Notes: generated by a model from the letters alone, not told the origin. 64,000 bases of DNA from Limnomonas spitsbergensis (GCA_037349105.1 JAYJMM010000121.1:1188001-1252000), one strand, 5' to 3'. Shown: positions 45,461 to 58,000, counted from the first letter of the stretch. Numbers and translations are program-made.

Positions 45461-46160
45461 GGAGGAAGAGAGGGGGAAAGGAACAAAAGGAGAGGCCGGG
45501 AAGGCAAAGAAGACCAAGTCCGACACCTGAGTTCCAGTGGAGACTAGCCATGAACAAAGCCTCCCGAAAAGTCCACAAAAGCAAGCGTGTCCCACCCATG
45601 CTTGGCCGCGAGGGCGCCCCACTAATCAGAGGGGGGAAGAGAAGAAACTAAATTCGAGAAAACAGGTGAAACATGGGTGGTGAAAAATCTGAAACGGTAG
45701 TAACTGCAGAAATTCCCGCGGGTTCCACAATAATTACACTGCACCTTAGTCTTTTGCATAGAACAGGCAAGGGCCAAAAGCAGCCCCAACGCGCCCCCCC
45801 GTCGGGCATGGTGAGGCTGCCAAAGCAACTCCGCCTGTCAGCCTAGACCATGAGACATTCACTTTCCGGGCCTGGCCTCAGAGATAAGTGGCTCTAATGT
45901 TCCGCAGGGACACCACTGAGGAGAGTGTGACCTCCTTCCCGGATTCAGACAAGTTGCAAATGAGTCCTGACATCTCCCGTGCCAGCATCTCCTCATCGTT
46001 GTTGTCCCTGCACTCTATCATGATACGGGATTGGCATCACCCCGTCATAAATGGCATTTGCTGGACCTTCTCCGGCTCTGAATAGCGGAAGCAGGGTGTC
46101 CACACCTTTAGCTCGGCCACCCTGTCGGTCATGTAAGCCTGCCTCTCCTTCATCCTTAGG
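45461..46160. other. Intergenic, no gene recognised
   Basis: It includes sequence shared with 11550-11700 (ggaaaggaacaaaaggagag-like LINE flank). No ORF is supported. Confidence 0.4.
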
Positions 46161-46799
46161 ACGCATTCAAGAGTTTCTCGTATCAATGACGTTACACGTC
46201 TGGGCCATGCTAAACATGGTAGCACGATACGAATACGATACAATACGATGAATTGAACGTATCGTATCACTTCAGTGAAAAAACATTTTTAGACTGAGCT
46301 GATAACCAGAGTCTGTGGGGTAGCTGAGTAGTTTTGACTGAGCTGGATAGCTCAATAGCTTAGGGCCTGAGTAAGTTGTGTAGTGTTAGTTGAGACTGAG
46401 TTGAGGGCCGGCAAAGCATTTTTCGTCCATGCCAGCACAGCATGATTCCAACATTTGTCGGCCGGCACAACAATGGCTCGTGTATCATTTTCATTTACAC
46501 TACAACACAGCAGCAGCAACAACAAAACAGACGTGGGTGCACGGCAATCAAAGCATCAAAGCATAGCAACCAAAGGATGGTTGCATGGCAATCAGGGGCT
46601 CAGGGCAGGTCCGTAGGGCAGGCCGGCACTCATCAGGGCAGGCTGGCAGGGAAATTCAGAGCACCCATGCACCACCCGGCCAGTCACCGGATTATCACCG
46701 GATAACTCTGCAATTATATTTACTTTTTAAGCTCACCTTGTCGAGCAGTGTAGTACGCAACAGGACAACAGGTTGTAGCCAGGAGGCTTGTAATAATTA

Positions 46800-47793
46800 A
46801 ATAACCAGCTCCGACCGCAGCCACCTTGCGCATCATCCTCTTCCAGTAGCGATTGCGGGAGAGGTTGAAGGGGATGCCGTTGGCGTAGAATGCCATTGCG
46901 ACTGATACCGTAGTTTTAGTCGGATTTGGTTTTTTTTCTGAGTTGGTTTTTATTTAAAAACCCGGAATTTGCTTTTGAACGCGGTTGGTTTTTTATGGTT
47001 GGTTTTCTTTTTTTGTACCTGAAACTTTTGGTTTTCACACGTTTGGTTTTATCAAAAAAACATTTTTGGGCTTAAATTTGGTTTATCACTGAAAAATCTC
47101 TTTAAAAGGCCTGCAGCTTGGCTATGCTCTATATCTTCTTAAGTACCGGTAAAATGGCTTGCTTTTCATTCGTCGGAAAGAGAGTAGGGAGAAGAGGGAG
47201 AAGAGGACGGGGCGGGGCGATGCTACCTGTAATTACTACTAAGCTGTCCTCTGAGTCGGACAGCACCTGCTGAGTGTGGTCTGCAGCCCTCTCTGCAGCT
47301 CTTGCCTTCGCTCTGCGGAGTGCCTCACTGAACGTTAATTGCTTCCTCATTATAATCATTGTAAATAGACTTTGATTCGCTGTAAATGGAAATTGGTTCG
47401 CGCTGACCGAGAATAGGCGCGAATAGGAGCGAAAAATTGACTGAAAACCCTGGTGTACCCCAAACTTTTGGTTTTTTTGTTGGTTTTCTTGTTTTGTACC
47501 TGAAACTATTCGTTTTTATGATTGGTTTAATATAAAAAAACCATCATAAAAACCAAATCCGACTAAAACTACGGTAGGTCGACGTCATCCTTCTGCAGCT
47601 TGTTGGCGAAGTAAGGAATCGTCCCCGGCGTAGGTGGAATGGGCTTGTTTACACCAGAGCACACGAATTCATTCTTGCATTTCAGGCACTTCCACTTGCT
47701 GTTTGAGGTAAACTTGCTTGGGTCGCCTTTATTTCTGCGGCACTTTTCCGAGGTTCTGACAGTATCTACTGAGGACGTCAACCTCGTCATCAT
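46800..47793 (-). pseudogene. hAT transposase N-terminal remnant, split by a nested MITE
   Basis: It is minus strand. From an ATG at 47793 it encodes a Cys-containing segment (KWKCLKCKNEFVCSG, a possible zinc-binding BED-like remnant), a Pro-rich linker, then KLQKDDVD up to the MITE edge at 47575. On the far side of the MITE (below 46908) the same frame continues VAMAFYANGIPFNLSRN and YWKRMMRKVAAVGAGY, which is the hallmark F..NGIPF....S..F..M......GPGY region of hAT transposases. The sequence then loses similarity, and the rest of the transposase (the RNase H-like core) is missing. The split and truncation make it non-functional. Confidence 0.75.
46908..47574. mobile_element. TA-flanked MITE nested in the hAT transposase
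   Basis: The element is 667 bp. Its inverted ends are CCGTAGTTTTAGTCGGATTT on both sides, extending into ggttttt. The TA duplicates flank it at 46906-46907 and 47575-47576, as for Tc1/mariner-type elements. The interior is rich in ttggttttt. The minus-strand ORF 47129-47359 (TFSEALRRAKARAAERAADH) lies inside it and has no recognised function. Confidence 0.85.
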
Positions 47794-48011
47794 CCGACAT
47801 TGTGCAGCGCTTTGACACGTCCCGGTTTTACTAGTGTGTGCATCGGCACGGCATGCCTTAAATAACGAGAGGGGGGCACTGAGGCTCTACTGTCCATCCT
47901 GTGGACTGGACTGGGCTGGGCAGCATTGTATCGTTTCGAATCAATCGTATCGTTTCGTATCATCGAAACGATACGAATACGAAGGCCAAAACATCGTATC
48001 GTGTTACCATG

Positions 48012-48450
48012 ATGCTAAAGAGGAGTTTCTCGTATCAATGACGTTACACGCCTGGGCCATGCTAAAGAGGAGTTTCTCGTATCAATGACGTTACACGTCT
48101 GGGCCATGCTAAAGAGGGGTTTCTCGTATCAATGACGTTACACGTCTGGGCCTTGCTAAAGAGGGGTTTCTCGTATCAATGACGTTACACGTCTGGGCCA
48201 TGCTAAAGAGGAGTTTCTCGTATCAATGACGTTACACGTCTGGGCCATGCTAAAGAGGGGTTTCTCGTATCAATGACGTTACACGTCTGGGCCTTGCTAA
48301 AGAGGGGTTTCTCGTATCAATGACGTTACACGTCTGGGCCATGCTAAAGAGGAGTTTCTCGTATCAATGACGTTACACGTCTGGGCGCTTGCTAAAGAAG
48401 AGTTTCTCGTATCAATGACGTTACACGTCTGGGCCATGCTAAAGAAGAGT
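48012..48450. repeat. 47-bp array grown from a LINE 3' end, about 9-10 copies
   Basis: The unit is atgctaaagaggagtttctc gtatcaatgacgttacacgt ctgggcc. It contains the LINE terminal motif (tcaatgacgttacac.tctgggcc) with a short flank. The unit left of hAT element C at 46168-46214 is the same repeat, so the array predates that insertion. Confidence 0.93.
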
Positions 48451-49328
48451 TCCTCATGTGATGGAATGCTCTTTGACAGCTCTCCAATGAAACCTTGGCC
48501 AATTTCTGCGAACCCTATGCTAGTTAAATGATCTTCATGTTGCTCCCTACTTCACGGCCTACTGAACAAGATTAACATCTCAATATGAAGTACGAAAACT
48601 GGCATCCGCTGTCCCCTAACGCCTCGTTGCAGCTGCCTTCAGTCTCAAGTTCGATGCCCCCCGTCTCCATAATTCAATCAATAACATTACACCTCTGGGC
48701 CCGCTCAAATCTCGGCCGCGGGAACTAAAAGGAAGATAATTAAGTGCAGTCATAAAGCACCATCAACCGATCGCCTACCGGTACCTCATCGGATGTCATA
48801 TACTCATATTCTTGCAAGGATTACCCCAATGTCATCATTCCCCAGCTATTATTGTACCGTAGTTCGTGGGTGCAAGTCTCACTCGGCTTCTTGTCGCACA
48901 ACGGACATTTAAAAACGGAAGTACATGCAGCTGACCCTGCCACCATTGAACAAGTGCTCCACCACCAGCGTTATCCGGTACGGAAATACAGACGTAAAAA
49001 AGGTACCGTATTACATTAGAAAGCACCGTATTAGATGTGGGCCGTATTAGAGGAAGGTGCGCGGTGTGGAAAGTGTGGTCCGGTGGCACACTTGTTCGAT
49101 GAGGGGCACACCTGTTCGATGTGGGGCACACCTTTTCGCTGTGGGGCACGTTTGATTGATGTGTAAAAGTGTCTATTGTGTCATTGAAATCGCTTGGTGT
49201 TGTGACTTTGCCGACGTAGTTCTAGACCCTCGGGTTTTAGGAGTACGGCACAGTGGACGGTCGTGATTGTGTTGTTGCGTTTGTCATTATTTTGGTCGTG
49301 CTTTCTGAAATTGAAGTAAACATTAAGG
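48451..49328. other. Intergenic with one short LINE end
   Basis: A truncated LINE terminal motif lies at 48676-48722. A short repeat of ggggcacac(c/t)tgttcgatgt occurs at 49085-49160. No gene is supported. Confidence 0.5.
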
Positions 49329-49781
49329 ATGTCTTCATTCATTTTGAGGCGTGCTAGGGCTGTGGCTGATGCCGCTGCCTCCAGGAGAGTACAAACAGCT
49401 GCAAGGACGAAGGAGGTTCAGGGGATCTACGAGGCCGGCTTTAGCGACAGTCCAAGTGGGACCATATTCCCCTTGGGCTCGTTGTCAGAGGACGCTGCGA
49501 CCCTTGCGGCGGGGACGTTTCTAATATCCATTCTGGATATCGAGGTAGATTTATGCTGTTTGGGTTTCATTTCGTGGATCTGGTTGTCTGTTTTGTATGA
49601 TCGTATCGAGTCTCTCAGCAGGTTTTGTCTTTTGCTGATTTGCGAATTTGGGTATGCTTTGTGTGTGCAGGTATCACAAAATCTTACTTTGACGGGGGGT
49701 TTTGTACTTGATGTAACTGGGTATCCGGGAAGCGGATACACTAAGGTAGCTTGTGATTGGCTCGTGTTTGAGCTAGACTAA
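49329..49781 (+). CDS. Hypothetical two-exon protein, 108 aa
   Basis: Exon 1, 49329-49544, starts MSSFILRRARAVADAAASRR, an Arg/Ala-rich N-terminus that could be an organelle-targeting helix. It ends at gag|gtagat. Exon 2, 49671-49781, follows tgtgtgcag and reads VSQNLTLTGGFVLDVTGYPG to the stop after VFELD. The 126-nt intron is T-rich and removing it leaves a compact, ordinary-looking protein. The unspliced frame is also open, so the intron is an inference from splice signals and composition. I do not recognise the family. A second open stretch (49828-50115, Lys/Arg-rich C-terminus) lies downstream and might belong to the same locus. Confidence 0.4.
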   Translation: MSSFILRRARAVADAAASRRVQTAARTKEVQGIYEAGFSDSPSGTIFPLGSLSEDAATLAAGTFLISILDIEVDLCCLGFISWIWLSVLYDRIESLSRFCLLLICEFGYALCVQVSQNLTLTGGFVLDVTGYPGSGYTKVACDWLVFELD

Positions 49782-50096
49782 GAAACAACTGCACTACTAA
49801 GGCTGGCAAGGGTGCCAGGTTCCGTAATTGGCGACGCCAACTGAATATGGCATTTTGAGCCAGATTCACTTCGCGTCGGCCACTTTCGCCACATTGGCAA
49901 TTTCCGAAGACCATCTACCTTCGATCCTGTGTGTTTTCCCTTTCTCCGTCCTGTCGCCTCTTTATCCTGTGGCCGAGAGCATCCTTTGTTATGCTTACGC
50001 CGATGTAGAAAGGGCTAATAAACGTGACCGAAAGCAGACGGTGAAGGGTGCGGAGAAGGCACTGTCGAATGAGAAACGGAAGGCGAAAAGGAGGCT

Positions 50097-50140
50097 TGTA
50101 GCCGAGGTGTGTCAATGACGTTACACCACTGGGCCGAAGT
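50097..50140 (-). mobile_element. Very short LINE 3' end
   Basis: It reads gtcaatgacgttacaccact gggcc, then leaves the motif. It interrupts the end of the Lys-rich ORF at 49828-50115. Confidence 0.45.
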
Positions 50141-50319
50141 GTGTGTTGTCAGTTCGGCTTACTCGCCGGGTGCTTAGGCTAGGTGATGATGAACATGCTA
50201 CCAAATTGAGAGCAAGTGGCTATATGTTGCAGCAAAGGTCAACAAGGCACTGAAGAAGAGAAGTGAGTTGGTTTTGCTATGTCTCCATGCCGCTCTCCAT
50301 GGAATCTTACATGAGTTAT

Positions 50320-50545
50320 GGCAGCAGGGCATGCCTGTTGCCCCAAGCCACGGCCATAGGCTGGGGTGTATCTGAATTGGACATGTAAAATTATTCCTAG
50401 CAGCATGGCATGCAAGCTGCACCAAGCCATAGCCAAAGGCCGTGATGGATCTGTATTGGACATGTAAAATTAGTCATGGCAACATGGCATGCCTGCTGCA
50501 CCAAGCCTCGGCCATAGGCTGGGATGTATCTGAATTGGACCTGAC
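50320..50545. repeat. Direct repeat of about 76-80 bp, 3 copies
   Basis: Shared text is ggcatgcctgctgcaccaag, cc(t/a)cggccataggctgggg and tgtatctgaattggacatgt. Confidence 0.85.
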
Positions 50546-51290
50546 ACATGCTGGAGATAATCGGTCTTATACGGCATATACTGAACATCTGCAGAAGGGG
50601 GTTTGGTTTTAGAAAAGTGAAGAAGTCAGACGTCATGTGCAAAGCCCACGCTATCCTGGTGCCTCAGAGATGTCAATCAGTTCAGTCAGGACGGCCCAAG
50701 CAATGACGGCGAGCGATCAAAGTGGTACGATGTAGACTCGCGACAGCAACAGGTAGCAATGGAAGGCAATCAATAGAATGTCCCATCTTGGAAGTAAGAG
50801 GAATAAAATTTCGCTACTTTGGAGAATATATCTGGTGTGAATCGGTCTCCAGCGGTCGGATTGGGAACGCGAGATAGCGTGGGTTCACTTCGACCAACTG
50901 CGACATTCAGTTCGCCGGTGTGAATCGCCTCTTACCAGTTTCGCTTGTTTTCGGTAGACTTTCGTCAGTCTTTTGCAAAGTGTCAGTGTTGTTGTTCGGT
51001 AGCGATGTTGTTCGGTAGCCTTTCGGTAGCCTATCGTGATTATGTCGCTGACTTAAGACACTGTTCCGGTAGCCTTACGTTAGTTCGGTAGCGAATTGTT
51101 TTTCGGTTGTCTTTCGTGTGTATTTCGTGAGTCTTTCGCTTATTTTTCGCTGTCGGTGTGAATTGTTTCGGTAGCCTTACGTGAGTCTTTTGCAAAGCGT
51201 TCGCGATATTGTTTTGATTTTCCGAAGTGCCCGATTTTCCATTTCGAAAGACTTCAATTTTCCGCATGCCGTTTGGGTGATGTGGGAAGC
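50546..51290. other. Spacer with degenerate ttcggtagcctttcg repeats
   Basis: From about 50940 to 51200 short phrases such as ttcggtagcc, tttcgtgagtc and ttttcggt recur irregularly. There is no gene. Confidence 0.5.
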
Positions 51291-51294
51291 CCTT

Positions 51295-51472
51295 GGAGGG
51301 TGGAAAGCCATGAGGTGAAGTGGAAAGCCATGGGGTGAAGTGGAAAGCCCTAGTGTGAAGTGGAAAGCCTTAGGGTGAAGTGGAAAGCTATGAGCGAGGT
51401 GAAGTGGAAAGCCATGGGGTGAAGTGGAACGCCATGAGGTGAAGTGGAAAGCCATGGGCGGGGTGAAGTAGA
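51295..51472. repeat. Tandem repeat of 19-20 bp, about 9 copies
   Basis: The unit is gaagtggaaagccatggggt with minor variants. Confidence 0.9.
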
Positions 51473-51769
51473 GGGGTCCGACCCATAGAACCGCTGTGTC
51501 CCTAGGCTACTTTCGCGAACTGTTGAAATCGACAGCGCGCTGTCAATTACTGATTTCTACTGTTGAAAATTGCGATCGCTGTCGATAACTGTGCTGTATC
51601 ATTGAGCGCTGTTTCAACAGCGAAAAACAACAGCCGAGTAGCCGAGTAGCGGAATGCCCACTCTTTCCGTCTTCGCCCCTACAGTCTGCGCGTTCGCTGG
51701 CTTTGCCTTGTTTCAAAGTATAACGTCGTGATTTATACATATTTCAGTGCATTTAACAATGGCGTATGT

Positions 51770-52085
51770 CATATGCCCTCGCTACCAAGCTTTCGCTACC
51801 AAGCTACCCTCGCTGCCAAGCTTTCGCGACCACATGGTATGGACCTGCTGCCCAACTTGCGCACCATCCTAGGACTGCAGGCTACCTTGCTTGCGCGCCA
51901 GACTAGACCTGTTGTCAAGCTTCCGCGCCCGCATGGACCTGCTGCCCAGCTTGCGCACAGGCCTTGTACTACGTACTGGCAAGATTACTTGCCTCCAGTA
52001 TGGAGCCTGGACATGCTGCCAAGCTACGACGCCAGCATGGACCAACTGTCCAGCTTGCGCACCAGCCTGGACCTGCTGGCCTGTT
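51770..52085. repeat. Degenerate repeat next to the 60-bp satellite
   Basis: Phrases atggacctgctgcccagctt and gcgc(a/c)ccag recur at irregular spacing, with ORFs on both strands. It is probably not coding. Confidence 0.5.
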
Positions 52086-52089
52086 TTCA

Positions 52090-55000
52090 CGTTAAGCATT
52101 TCTTCAGGTTGTGCGGTATTCCTCCCGGCTGTGAGGCATATTCTCAGGCTGTGCAGAATTTCTTCAGGTTGTGCGGCAGTCCACCCGGTTGTGAGGCATT
52201 TTCTCAGATTGTGATGCATTCCTTCAGGTTGTGAGGCATTCCTCCCAGCTGTGAGGCATTTTCTCAGGCTGTGAGGCATTTCTTTAGGTTGTGCGGCATT
52301 TCTCCCAGCTGTGCAGCATTTTCTCAGGCTGTGCAGCATTTCTTCAGGTTGTGCGGCATTTTTCCAAACTGTGAGGCATTTTCTCAGGCTGTGCAGCATT
52401 CCTTCAGGTTGTGCGGCATTCCTCCCAACTGTGCAGCATTTTCTCTGGCTGTGAGGCATTCCTTCAAGTTGTGCGGCATTCCTCCCGGCTGTGCGGCATT
52501 TTCTTCGGCTGTGCGACATTCCTTCAGGTTGTGCGGCATTCCTCCCAAATGTGAGGCATTTTCTCAGGCTGTGCTACATTTCTTCAGGTTGCGCGGCATT
52601 CCTCCCGGCTGTGCGGCATTTTCTCAGGCTGTGCAGCATTTCTTCAGGTTGTGCGGCATTCCTCCCGGCTGTGAGGCATATTCTCAGACTGTGCGGCATT
52701 CCTTCAGGTTGTGAAGCATTCCAACCTGCTGTGAGGCATTTTTTCAGGCTGTGAGGCATTCCTTCAGGTTGTGCGGCATTCCTTCCGGCTGTGCAGCATT
52801 TTCTCAGGCTGTAAGGCATTCCTCCCGGCTGTGAGGCATTTTCTCAGGCTGTGCTACATTTCTTCAGGTTGTGCGGCATTCCTCCCGGCTGTTAGGCATT
52901 TTCTCAGGCTGTGCAGCATTTCTTCAGGTTCTGCGGCATTCCTTCCGGCTGTGAGGCATTTTCTCAGGCTGTGTGGCATGCCTTCAGGTTATGCGGCATT
53001 CCTCCCGGCTGTGCGGCATTCTCTCAGGCTGTGCGGCATTCCTTCAGGTTGTGTGGCATTCCTCCCCATTGTCAGCAAGTTTCTCAGGCTGTGCAGCATT
53101 TCATCAGGTTGTGCGGCATTTCTCACAGCTGTGCAGCATTTTCTCAGGCTGTAAGGCATTCTTCAGGTTGTGCGGCATTCCAGCCGCCTGAGTGGCATTT
53201 TCTCAGGCTGTGATGCATTCATTCAGGTTGTGCGGCATTCTTCCCGGCTGTGAGGCATTCTTTCAGGCTGTGAGGCATTACTTCAAGTTGTGTGGCATAC
53301 CTCCCGGCTGTGAGGCATTTTCTCAGGCTGTGAGGCATGCCTTCAGGTTGTGCGGCATTCCTCCCGGCTGTGAGGCATTTTCTCAGGCTGTGAGGCATTC
53401 CTTCAGGTTGTGCGGCATTCCTCCCGGCTGTGCAGCATTTTCTCAGGCTGTGCAACATTCCTTCAGGTTGTGCAACATTCCAACCTGTGTGATGCATTTT
53501 CTCTGGGTGTGAGGCATTCCTTCAGGTTGTGCGGCATTCCTCCCAGCTGTGCGGCATTTTCTCAGGCTGTGCGGCATTCCTTCAGGTTGTGCGGCATTCC
53601 TCCCGGCTGTGCGACATTTTCTCGGGCTGTGCAACATTCCTTCAGGTTGTGCATCATTCCAACCTGTGTGATGCATTTTCTCTGACTGTCAGGCATTCCT
53701 TCAGGTTGTGCGGCATTCCTCCCAGCTGTGAGGCATTTTCTCAGGCTGTGCTACATTTCTTCAGGTTCTGCGGCATTCCTCCCGACTGTGCGGCTTTTTT
53801 TCAGGCTGTGCAGCATTTCTTCAGGTTGTGCGGCATTCCTTCCGGCTGTGAGGCATTTTCTCAGGCTGTGAGGCATTCCTTCAAGTTGTGCGGCATTCCT
53901 CCCGGCTGTGCGGCATTCTCTCAGGCTGTGCAGCATTTCTTCAGGTTTTGCGGCATTTCCCTAAGCTGTGCAGCATATTCTCAGGCTGTGAGGCATTCCT
54001 TCAGGTTGTGCGGCATTCCAACCTGCAGTGAGGCATTTTCTCAGGCTGTGAGGCATTCTTTCAGGTTGTGCGGCATTCCTTCCGGCTGTGAAGCATTTTC
54101 TCAGGCTGTAAGGCATTCCTTCAGGTTGTGCGGCATTCCTCCCGGCTGTGAGGCATTTTCTCAGGCTGTGCTACATTTCTTTAGGTTGTGCGGCATTCCA
54201 CCCGGCTGTGCGGCATTTTCTCAGGCTGTGCAGCATTTCTTCAGGTTGTGCGGCATTCCTTCCGGCTGTGAGGCATTTTCTCAGGCTGTGAGGCATTCCT
54301 TAAAGTTGGGCGGCATTCCTCCCGGCTGTGAGGCATTTTCTCAGGCTGTGAGGCATTACTTCAGGATTTGCAGCATTCCAACCGACTGTGAGGCATTTTC
54401 TCACGCTGCTACATTCCTTCAGGTTGTGTGGCATTCTTCCCGGCTGTGCGGCATTTTCTCAGGCTGTAAGGCATTTCTTCAGGTTGTGCGGCATTCCTCC
54501 CAAATGTGAGGCATTTTCTCAGGCTGTGAGGCATTCCTTCAGGTTGTGCGGCATTCCTCCCGGCTGTGCAGCATTTTCTCAGGCTGTGCTACATTTCTTC
54601 AGGTTTTGCGGCATTTCTCCAAGCTGTGCAGCATTTTCTCAGGCTGTGAGGCATTCCTTCAGGTTGTGCGGCATTCCAACCTGCTGTGAGGCATTCTCTC
54701 AGGCTGTGAGGCATTCCTTCAGGTTGTGCGGCATTCCTCCCGGCTGTGCGACATTTTCTCAGGCTGTGCAACATTCCTTCAGGTTGTGCGGTATACCAAC
54801 CTGTGTGATGCATTTTCTCTGGCTGCGAGGCATTCCTTCAAGTTGTGCGGCATTCCTTCTGGCTCTGCAACATTTTCTCCGGCTGTGCAGCATTCCTTCA
54901 GGTTGTGCGGCATTCATCCCAGCTGTCCGGCATTTTCTCACGCTGTGCGGCATTCCTTCAGGTTGTGCGGCATTCTTTCCGGCTGTGCGACATTTTCTCA

Positions 55001-58000
55001 GGCTGTGCAACATTCCTTTAGGTTGTGCAGCATTCCAACCTGTGTGATGCATTGTCTCTGGCTGTGAGGCGTTCCTTCAGGTTGTGCAACATTCCTCCCA
55101 GCTGTGCGGCATTTTCTCAGGCTGTGAGGCATTCCTTCAGGTTGTGTAGCATTCCTCCCGGCTGTTAGGCATTTTCTCAGGCTGTGAGGCATTTCTTCAG
55201 GTTGTGCGGTATTCCTTGCGGCTGTGAGGCATTTTCTCAGGCTGTGTGGCATGCCATCAGGTTGTGCGGCATTCTTCCCGGCTGTGCGGCATTTTCTCAG
55301 GCTGTGCGGCATTCCTTCAGGTTGTGCTGCATTCCTCCCCACTTTCAGCAAGTTTCTCAGGCTGTGCAGCATTTCTTCAGGTTGTGCGGCATTTCTCCCA
55401 GATGTGCAGCATTTCCTCAGGCTGTAAGGCATTCTTCAGGTTGTGCGGCATTCCAGCCGGCTGAGCGGCATTTTCTCAGGCTGAGGGCATTCATTCAGGT
55501 TGTGCGGCATTCCTCCCGGCTGTGAGGCATTTTCTCAGGCTGTAAGGCATTCCTTCAAGTTGGGTGGCATTCCTCCCGGCTGTGAGGCATTTTCTCAGGC
55601 TGTGAGGCATGCCTTCAGGTTGTGCGGCATTCCTCCCGGCTGTGAGGCATTTTCTCTGGCTGTGAGGCATGCCTTCAAGTTGTGCGGCATTCCTCCCGGC
55701 TGTGAGGCATTTTCTCAGGGAGTAAGGCATTCCTTCAGGTTGTGCAGCGTTCCTCCCGGCTGTCAGCATGTTTCTCAGGCTGTGCAGCATTTCTTCAGGT
55801 TGTGCGGCATTTCTCCCAGCTGTGCAGCATTTTCTCAGGCTGTGAGGCTTTCCTTCAGGTTGTGCGGCATTCCAACCTGTTGTGAGGCAATTTCTCAGGC
55901 TTTGAGAAATTTCTTCAGGTTCTGCGGCATTCCACCCGGCTGTGCGACATTTTCTCAGGCTGTGCGGCATTCCTTCAGGTTGTGCGGCATACCTTCCGTC
56001 TGTGCGGCATTTTCTCAGGCTGTGAAGCATTCCTTCAGGTTGTATGGCATTCCAACCTGCTATGAGGCATCTTCTCTGGCTGTGCAGCATTTCTTCAGGT
56101 TGTGCGGTTTTCCTCCTGGCTGTGAGGTATTTTCTCATCATGTAAAGCAATCCTTCAGGATGTGCGGCAGTCCTCCCCGCTGTGCGGCATTTTCTCAGGC
56201 TGTGCGGCATTCCTTCAGGTTGTGAGGCATTTCTCCCCGTTGTGCGGCATTTTCTCAGGCTGTGAGGCATTCCTTCAGGTTGTGTGGCATTCCAACCTGC
56301 TGCGAGGCATTTTCTCAGGCTTTGAGGCTATTCCTGCAGGTTGTGCGGCATTCCTCCGGCTGTGAAGCATTTTCTCTGGCTGTAAGGCATTCCTTCAAGT
56401 TGTGCGGCATTCCCCCCGGCTGTGAGGCATTTTCTCAGGCTGTGAGGCATGCCTTCAGGTTTTGCGGCATTCCTCCCGGCTGTGCGGCATTTTCTCCGGC
56501 TGTGAGGCATTCCTTCAAGTTGTGTGGCATTACTCCCGGCTGTGAGGCACTTTCTCAGGGTGTGATGGATTCCTTCAGGTTGTGCTGCGTTCCTCCCGGT
56601 TGTCAGCAAGTTTCTCAGGCTGTGCAGCATTTCTTCAGGTTGTGCGGCATTTCTCCCAGCTGTGCAGCATTTTCTCAGATTGTGATGCTTTCCTTCAGGT
56701 TGTGCGGCATTCCAACCTGCTGTGAGGCAATTTCTCAGGCTTTGAGGCATTCCTGCAGGTTGTGCAACATTCCTCCCGGCTGTGCGGCATTTTCTCGATT
56801 GTGCGGCATTCTTTCAGGTTGTGAGGCACCCCTCCCGGCTGTGCGGCATTTTCTCAGGCTGTGAGGCATTCCTTCAGGTTGTGTGGCATTCCAACCTGCT
56901 GTGAGGCATTTTCTCAGGCTTTGAGGCTATTCCTGCAGGTTGTGCGGCATTCCTTCCGGCTGTGAAGCATTTTCTCTGGCTGTAAGGCATTCCTTCAAGT
57001 TGTGCGGCATTCCCCCCGGCTGTGAGGCATTTTCTCAGGCTGTGAGGCATGCCTTCAGGTTTTGCGGCATTCCTCCCGGCTGTGCGGCATTTTCTCAGGC
57101 TGTGAGGCATTCCTTCAAGTTGTGTGGCATTACTCCCGGCTGTGAGGCACTTTCTCAGGGTGTGATGGATTCCTTCAGGTTGTGCTGCGTTCCTCCCGGT
57201 TGTCAGCAAGTTTCTCAGGCTGTGCAGCATTTCTTCAGGTTGTGCGGCATTTCTCCCAGCTGTGCAGCATTTTCTCAGATTGTGATGCTTTCCTTCAGGT
57301 TGTGCGGCATTCCAACCTGCTGTGAGGCAATTTCTCAGGCTTTGAGGCATTCCTGCAGGTTGTGCAACATTCCTCCCGGCTGTGCGGCATTTTCTCGATT
57401 GTGCGGCATTCTTTCAGGTTGTGAGGCACCCCTCCCGGCTGTGCGGCATTTTCTCAGGCTGTGAGGCATCCCTTCAGGTTGTGTGGCATTCCAACCTGCT
57501 GTGAGGCACTTTCTCAGGCTGTGAGGCATTCCTTTAAGTTGTGCGGCATTCTTTCCGTCTGTGCAGCATTTTCTCAGGCTGTGAGGCATTCCTTCAGGTT
57601 GTGTGACATTCCAACCTGCTGTGAGGCACTTTCTTAGGCTGTGAGGCATTCCTTTAAGTTGTGCGGCATTCTTTCCGGCTGTGAGGCATTTTCTCAGGCT
57701 GTAAGGCATTCCTTCAGGTTGTGCGGCATTCCTCCCGGCTGTGACGCATATTCTCAGGCTGTGCAGCATTTCTTCAGGTTGTGCGGCATTTCTGCCAGCT
57801 GTGCAGCATTTCTTCAGGTTGTGCGGCATTTCTGCCAGCTGTGCAGCATTTTCTCAGGCTGTGAGGCATTCCTTCAGGTTGTGCGGCATTCCAACCTACT
57901 GTGAGGCATCTTCTCAGGCTGTGAGGCATTCCTTCAAGTTGGGTGGCTTTCCTCCCGGCTGTGAGGCATTTTCTCAGGCTGTTAGGCGTGCCTTCAAGTT

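Larger units (their letters stand above)
46215..48011 (-). mobile_element. hAT-type element C with transposase remnant
   Basis: The element is 1797 bp. The left end is CATGGTAGCACGATACGA; the right end on the minus strand is CATGGTAACACGATACGA. The 8-bp target duplication ATGCTAAA lies at 46207-46214 and 48012-48019. Subterminal repeats are of the cgtatcgt/acgatacga type. It is inserted in the first unit of the 47-bp array and carries a hAT transposase N-terminal part on the minus strand, itself split by the MITE at 46908-47574. Confidence 0.87.

Noticed and set aside
42165..48722. Introner elements as the source of the cagttgggcgccc ... gaggtgtaac motif
   Set aside because: The motif follows a pyrimidine tract and ends in cag, which resembles a 3' splice site. 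However, it is continuous with LINE coding sequence in several copies and has a 15-bp target duplication in one, so LINE 3' ends explain it better.
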